Made by a program: the position numbers and the translations under genes | The notes under the pieces: generated by a model | What the model saw: only the letters and a program-made list of their open reading frames with translations | The model's database searches: none | What the model was told of the DNA's origin: nothing | Assembly (NCBI GenBank): GCA_021825225.1 | Contig: JAKAIH010000180.1 | Coordinates: forward strand, 1 to 6,119 | Source: Pseudomonadota bacterium | GTDB lineage: Bacteria > Pseudomonadota > Gammaproteobacteria > Burkholderiales > SG8-39 | Length of the DNA stretch: 6,119 nucleotides | Direction: 5' to 3' | Shown here: piece by piece, positions 4,555 through 6,119 of the stretch | How the letters are laid out: each line of letters starts with the position of its first letter | Numbering within the stretch: the stretch's first letter is position 1

Positions 4555-6119
4555 TCAGTGAATCTCCGGATCCGGCGTCTCCGCTCCCGCTTCCAGAAAA
4601 TCGAAATCGCAGCCCTCGTTCGCCTGGGTGATGTGCTGCGAGAACGCCGCGCCGTAGCCGCGCTCGTAGCGCGGCGCGGGCGGCTTCCATGCGGCCTTGC
4701 GCTTGGCCAGTTCCGCGTCGCTGACTTTGAGATTCAACCTGCGTCCGGGCACGTCGAGTTCGATCAGGTCGCCGTCCTCGACCAGCGCCAGCGGTCCGCC
4801 GATGAAGGACTCCGGCGCGACATGCAGCACGCAGGCGCCGTAGGAGGTGCCGCTCATGCGCGCATCGGATATGCGCACCATGTCGCGCACGCCTTGTTTG
4901 AGCAACTTCTGCGGGATGGGCAGCTGGCCCCACTCGGGCATGCCTGGGCCGCCCAGGGGCCCGGCGTGCTTCAACACGATTACCGAGTCCTTGTCGACGG
5001 CCAGGTCCGGATCGTCGATACGCGCCGCCATGTCGTTGTAATCGGCGAACACCACTGCCTTGCCGGTGTGTTGGTGCAGTTGCGCGTCCGCCGCGGGCGG
5101 CTTGATCACCGCGCCGTCCGGAGCGAGGTTGCCGCGCAGCACCGCGAGGCTGTCGGATTTGACCAGCGCCGTGTCGGTGGAGCGGATGATGTCCGCATCG
5201 AACACCTTGGCATCGGCGATGTTCTCGCCCATGGTCCTGCCGTTGACGGTTATCGCCTTGCCCTTGATCAGCGCGCCGAGGTTCTTCAGCACTGCGCGCA
5301 GGCCGCCGGCATAGTAGAAATCTTCCATCAGGTACTTGCCCGAGGGGCGGATGTTGGCGAGCAGCGGCGTCTTGCGCGCGAGCGCATCGAACAGATCCAA
5401 GTCGAGCATGACGCCGGCGCGGCGCGCGAGCGCGATCAGGTGCACGATGGCATTGGTCGAGCCGCCGATCGCGAGCACCGCGGTCACGGCGTTGTGGATC
5501 GCGTCCGCGTGCAGGATGTCGCGCGGTTTGAGGTCTTCCCACACCATTTCCACCGCGCGTTTGCCGGTGAGCGTGGCCATCGCGGCATGGCGCGAGTCGG
5601 GCGCCGGAATCGAGGCCGCACCGGGGAGGGTGAAGCCCATGGCCTCGGCGGCGCTGGTCATGGTCGAGGCGGTGCCCATGGTCATGCAGTGGCCGGGCGA
5701 GCGGGCGATGCCCTGCTCGATCTCCTGCCAGTCTTTCTCGGTGATGTTGCCCGCGCGCAGCTCGGCCCAGTATTTCCAGGTATCCGAACCCGAGCCCAGC
5801 GTGGCGCCGCCCCAGTTGCCGCGCAGCATCGGGCCCGCGGGCATGAAAATCGCCGGCAGGTTCATGCTGATCGCGCCCATGAGCAGCGCCGGCGTGGTCT
5901 TGTCGCAGCCGCCCATCAGCACCGCGCCGTCGGCCGGATAGGAGCGCAGCAGTTCCTCCGTTTCCATGGCGAGGAAGTTGCGGTACATCATGGTGGTCGG
6001 CTTCTGGAACGGCTCGGACAGCGACATCGCCGGCATCTCCACCGGGAAGCCGCCCGCTTGCCATACGCCGCGCTTTACTTCCTCGACGCGCTGCTTGAAA
6101 TGGGTGTGGCAGGGATTGA
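4555..6119 (-). CDS. IlvD/Edd-family Fe-S dehydratase, sugar-acid (pentonate) type; N-terminus beyond right edge
   Basis: Dehydrates a 2,3-dihydroxy acid to a 2-keto acid using an Fe-S cluster and Mg2+. 520 codons are visible; about 55 N-terminal residues are missing. The open frame continues through the window edge (NPCHTHFKQR, KRGVWQAGGFPVEMPAMSL), so the GTG at 6042 and nearby ATGs are internal. Numbering from 6042, the three cluster cysteines are at -22 (NPCH), 46 (GGCDKT) and 119 (GHCMTMG), spaced 68 and 73 residues as I recall for IlvD and L-arabinonate dehydratases. D47 and K48 are the expected Mg-ligand and carbamylated lysine. S397 in ARMSGTSYG is the expected catalytic serine. The LHVAPESFIGGPLALVEDGD region, DVPGRRLNL and the C-terminal GCDFDFLE resemble pentonate dehydratases more than IlvD, whose C-terminus differs. 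The substrate (L-arabinonate, D-xylonate or other) is not determined. It is convergent with the preceding oxidoreductase, 37 bp apart. Confidence 0.92.
   Translation of the reverse strand, partial: NPCHTHFKQRVEEVKRGVWQAGGFPVEMPAMSLSEPFQKPTTMMYRNFLAMETEELLRSYPADGAVLMGGCDKTTPALLMGAISMNLPAIFMPAGPMLRGNWGGATLGSGSDTWKYWAELRAGNITEKDWQEIEQGIARSPGHCMTMGTASTMTSAAEAMGFTLPGAASIPAPDSRHAAMATLTGKRAVEMVWEDLKPRDILHADAIHNAVTAVLAIGGSTNAIVHLIALARRAGVMLDLDLFDALARKTPLLANIRPSGKYLMEDFYYAGGLRAVLKNLGALIKGKAITVNGRTMGENIADAKVFDADIIRSTDTALVKSDSLAVLRGNLAPDGAVIKPPAADAQLHQHTGKAVVFADYNDMAARIDDPDLAVDKDSVIVLKHAGPLGGPGMPEWGQLPIPQKLLKQGVRDMVRISDARMSGTSYGACVLHVAPESFIGGPLALVEDGDLIELDVPGRRLNLKVSDAELAKRKAAWKPPAPRYERGYGAAFSQHITQANEGCDFDFLEAGAETPDPEIH

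Noticed and set aside
3863..6064. A 733-codon minus-strand open frame overlapping the dehydratase and oxidoreductase genes
   Set aside because: Its translation is Arg/Gly/Ala-rich with no family character and it shadows two well-supported genes in other frames; long open frames are common in such GC-rich DNA.

Overview
This is a high-GC bacterial window of ordinary chromosomal character. I saw no insertion sequence, CRISPR array, tRNA or rRNA. The protein families (quinol-type nitric oxide reductase, NnrS, SirB2, IlvD/Edd dehydratase) and the resemblance of the proteins suggest a proteobacterium, most likely a betaproteobacterium. That taxonomic guess comes from remembered family resemblance, not from a search.

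The left 3.6 kb is a nitric-oxide-related cluster. On the minus strand it holds the first 199 codons of a quinol-dependent nitric oxide reductase (running off the left edge). Upstream of that, on the same strand, is a 105-residue protein with four cysteines (CX2C-X8-CX3C) that I cannot assign to a characterised family. A divergent intergenic region then carries two perfect inverted repeats and a plausible promoter. From there a plus-strand set runs: a stand-alone PAS-domain protein, a four-helix SirB2-family membrane protein with a TTG start, and NnrS, whose start codon overlaps the end of the SirB2 gene by 11 nt. NO reductase and NnrS are both linked to NO metabolism or tolerance, so the anonymous Cys protein, the PAS protein and the SirB2 protein are candidates for sensing or haem/membrane roles in the same response. 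This is inferred from gene neighbourhood.

The right 2.5 kb looks metabolic. A plus-strand 3-hydroxyisobutyrate-dehydrogenase-family oxidoreductase has its own strong ribosome binding site. It converges on a minus-strand IlvD/Edd-family Fe-S dehydratase that lacks its N-terminus at the right edge. The dehydratase most resembles the sugar-acid (pentonate) dehydratase branch, not housekeeping IlvD. I see no functional link between these two genes and the NO cluster.

The most interesting places are the uncharacterised four-Cys protein, the lone PAS protein with a FixL-like histidine, and the operator-like palindromes between these two divergent genes.
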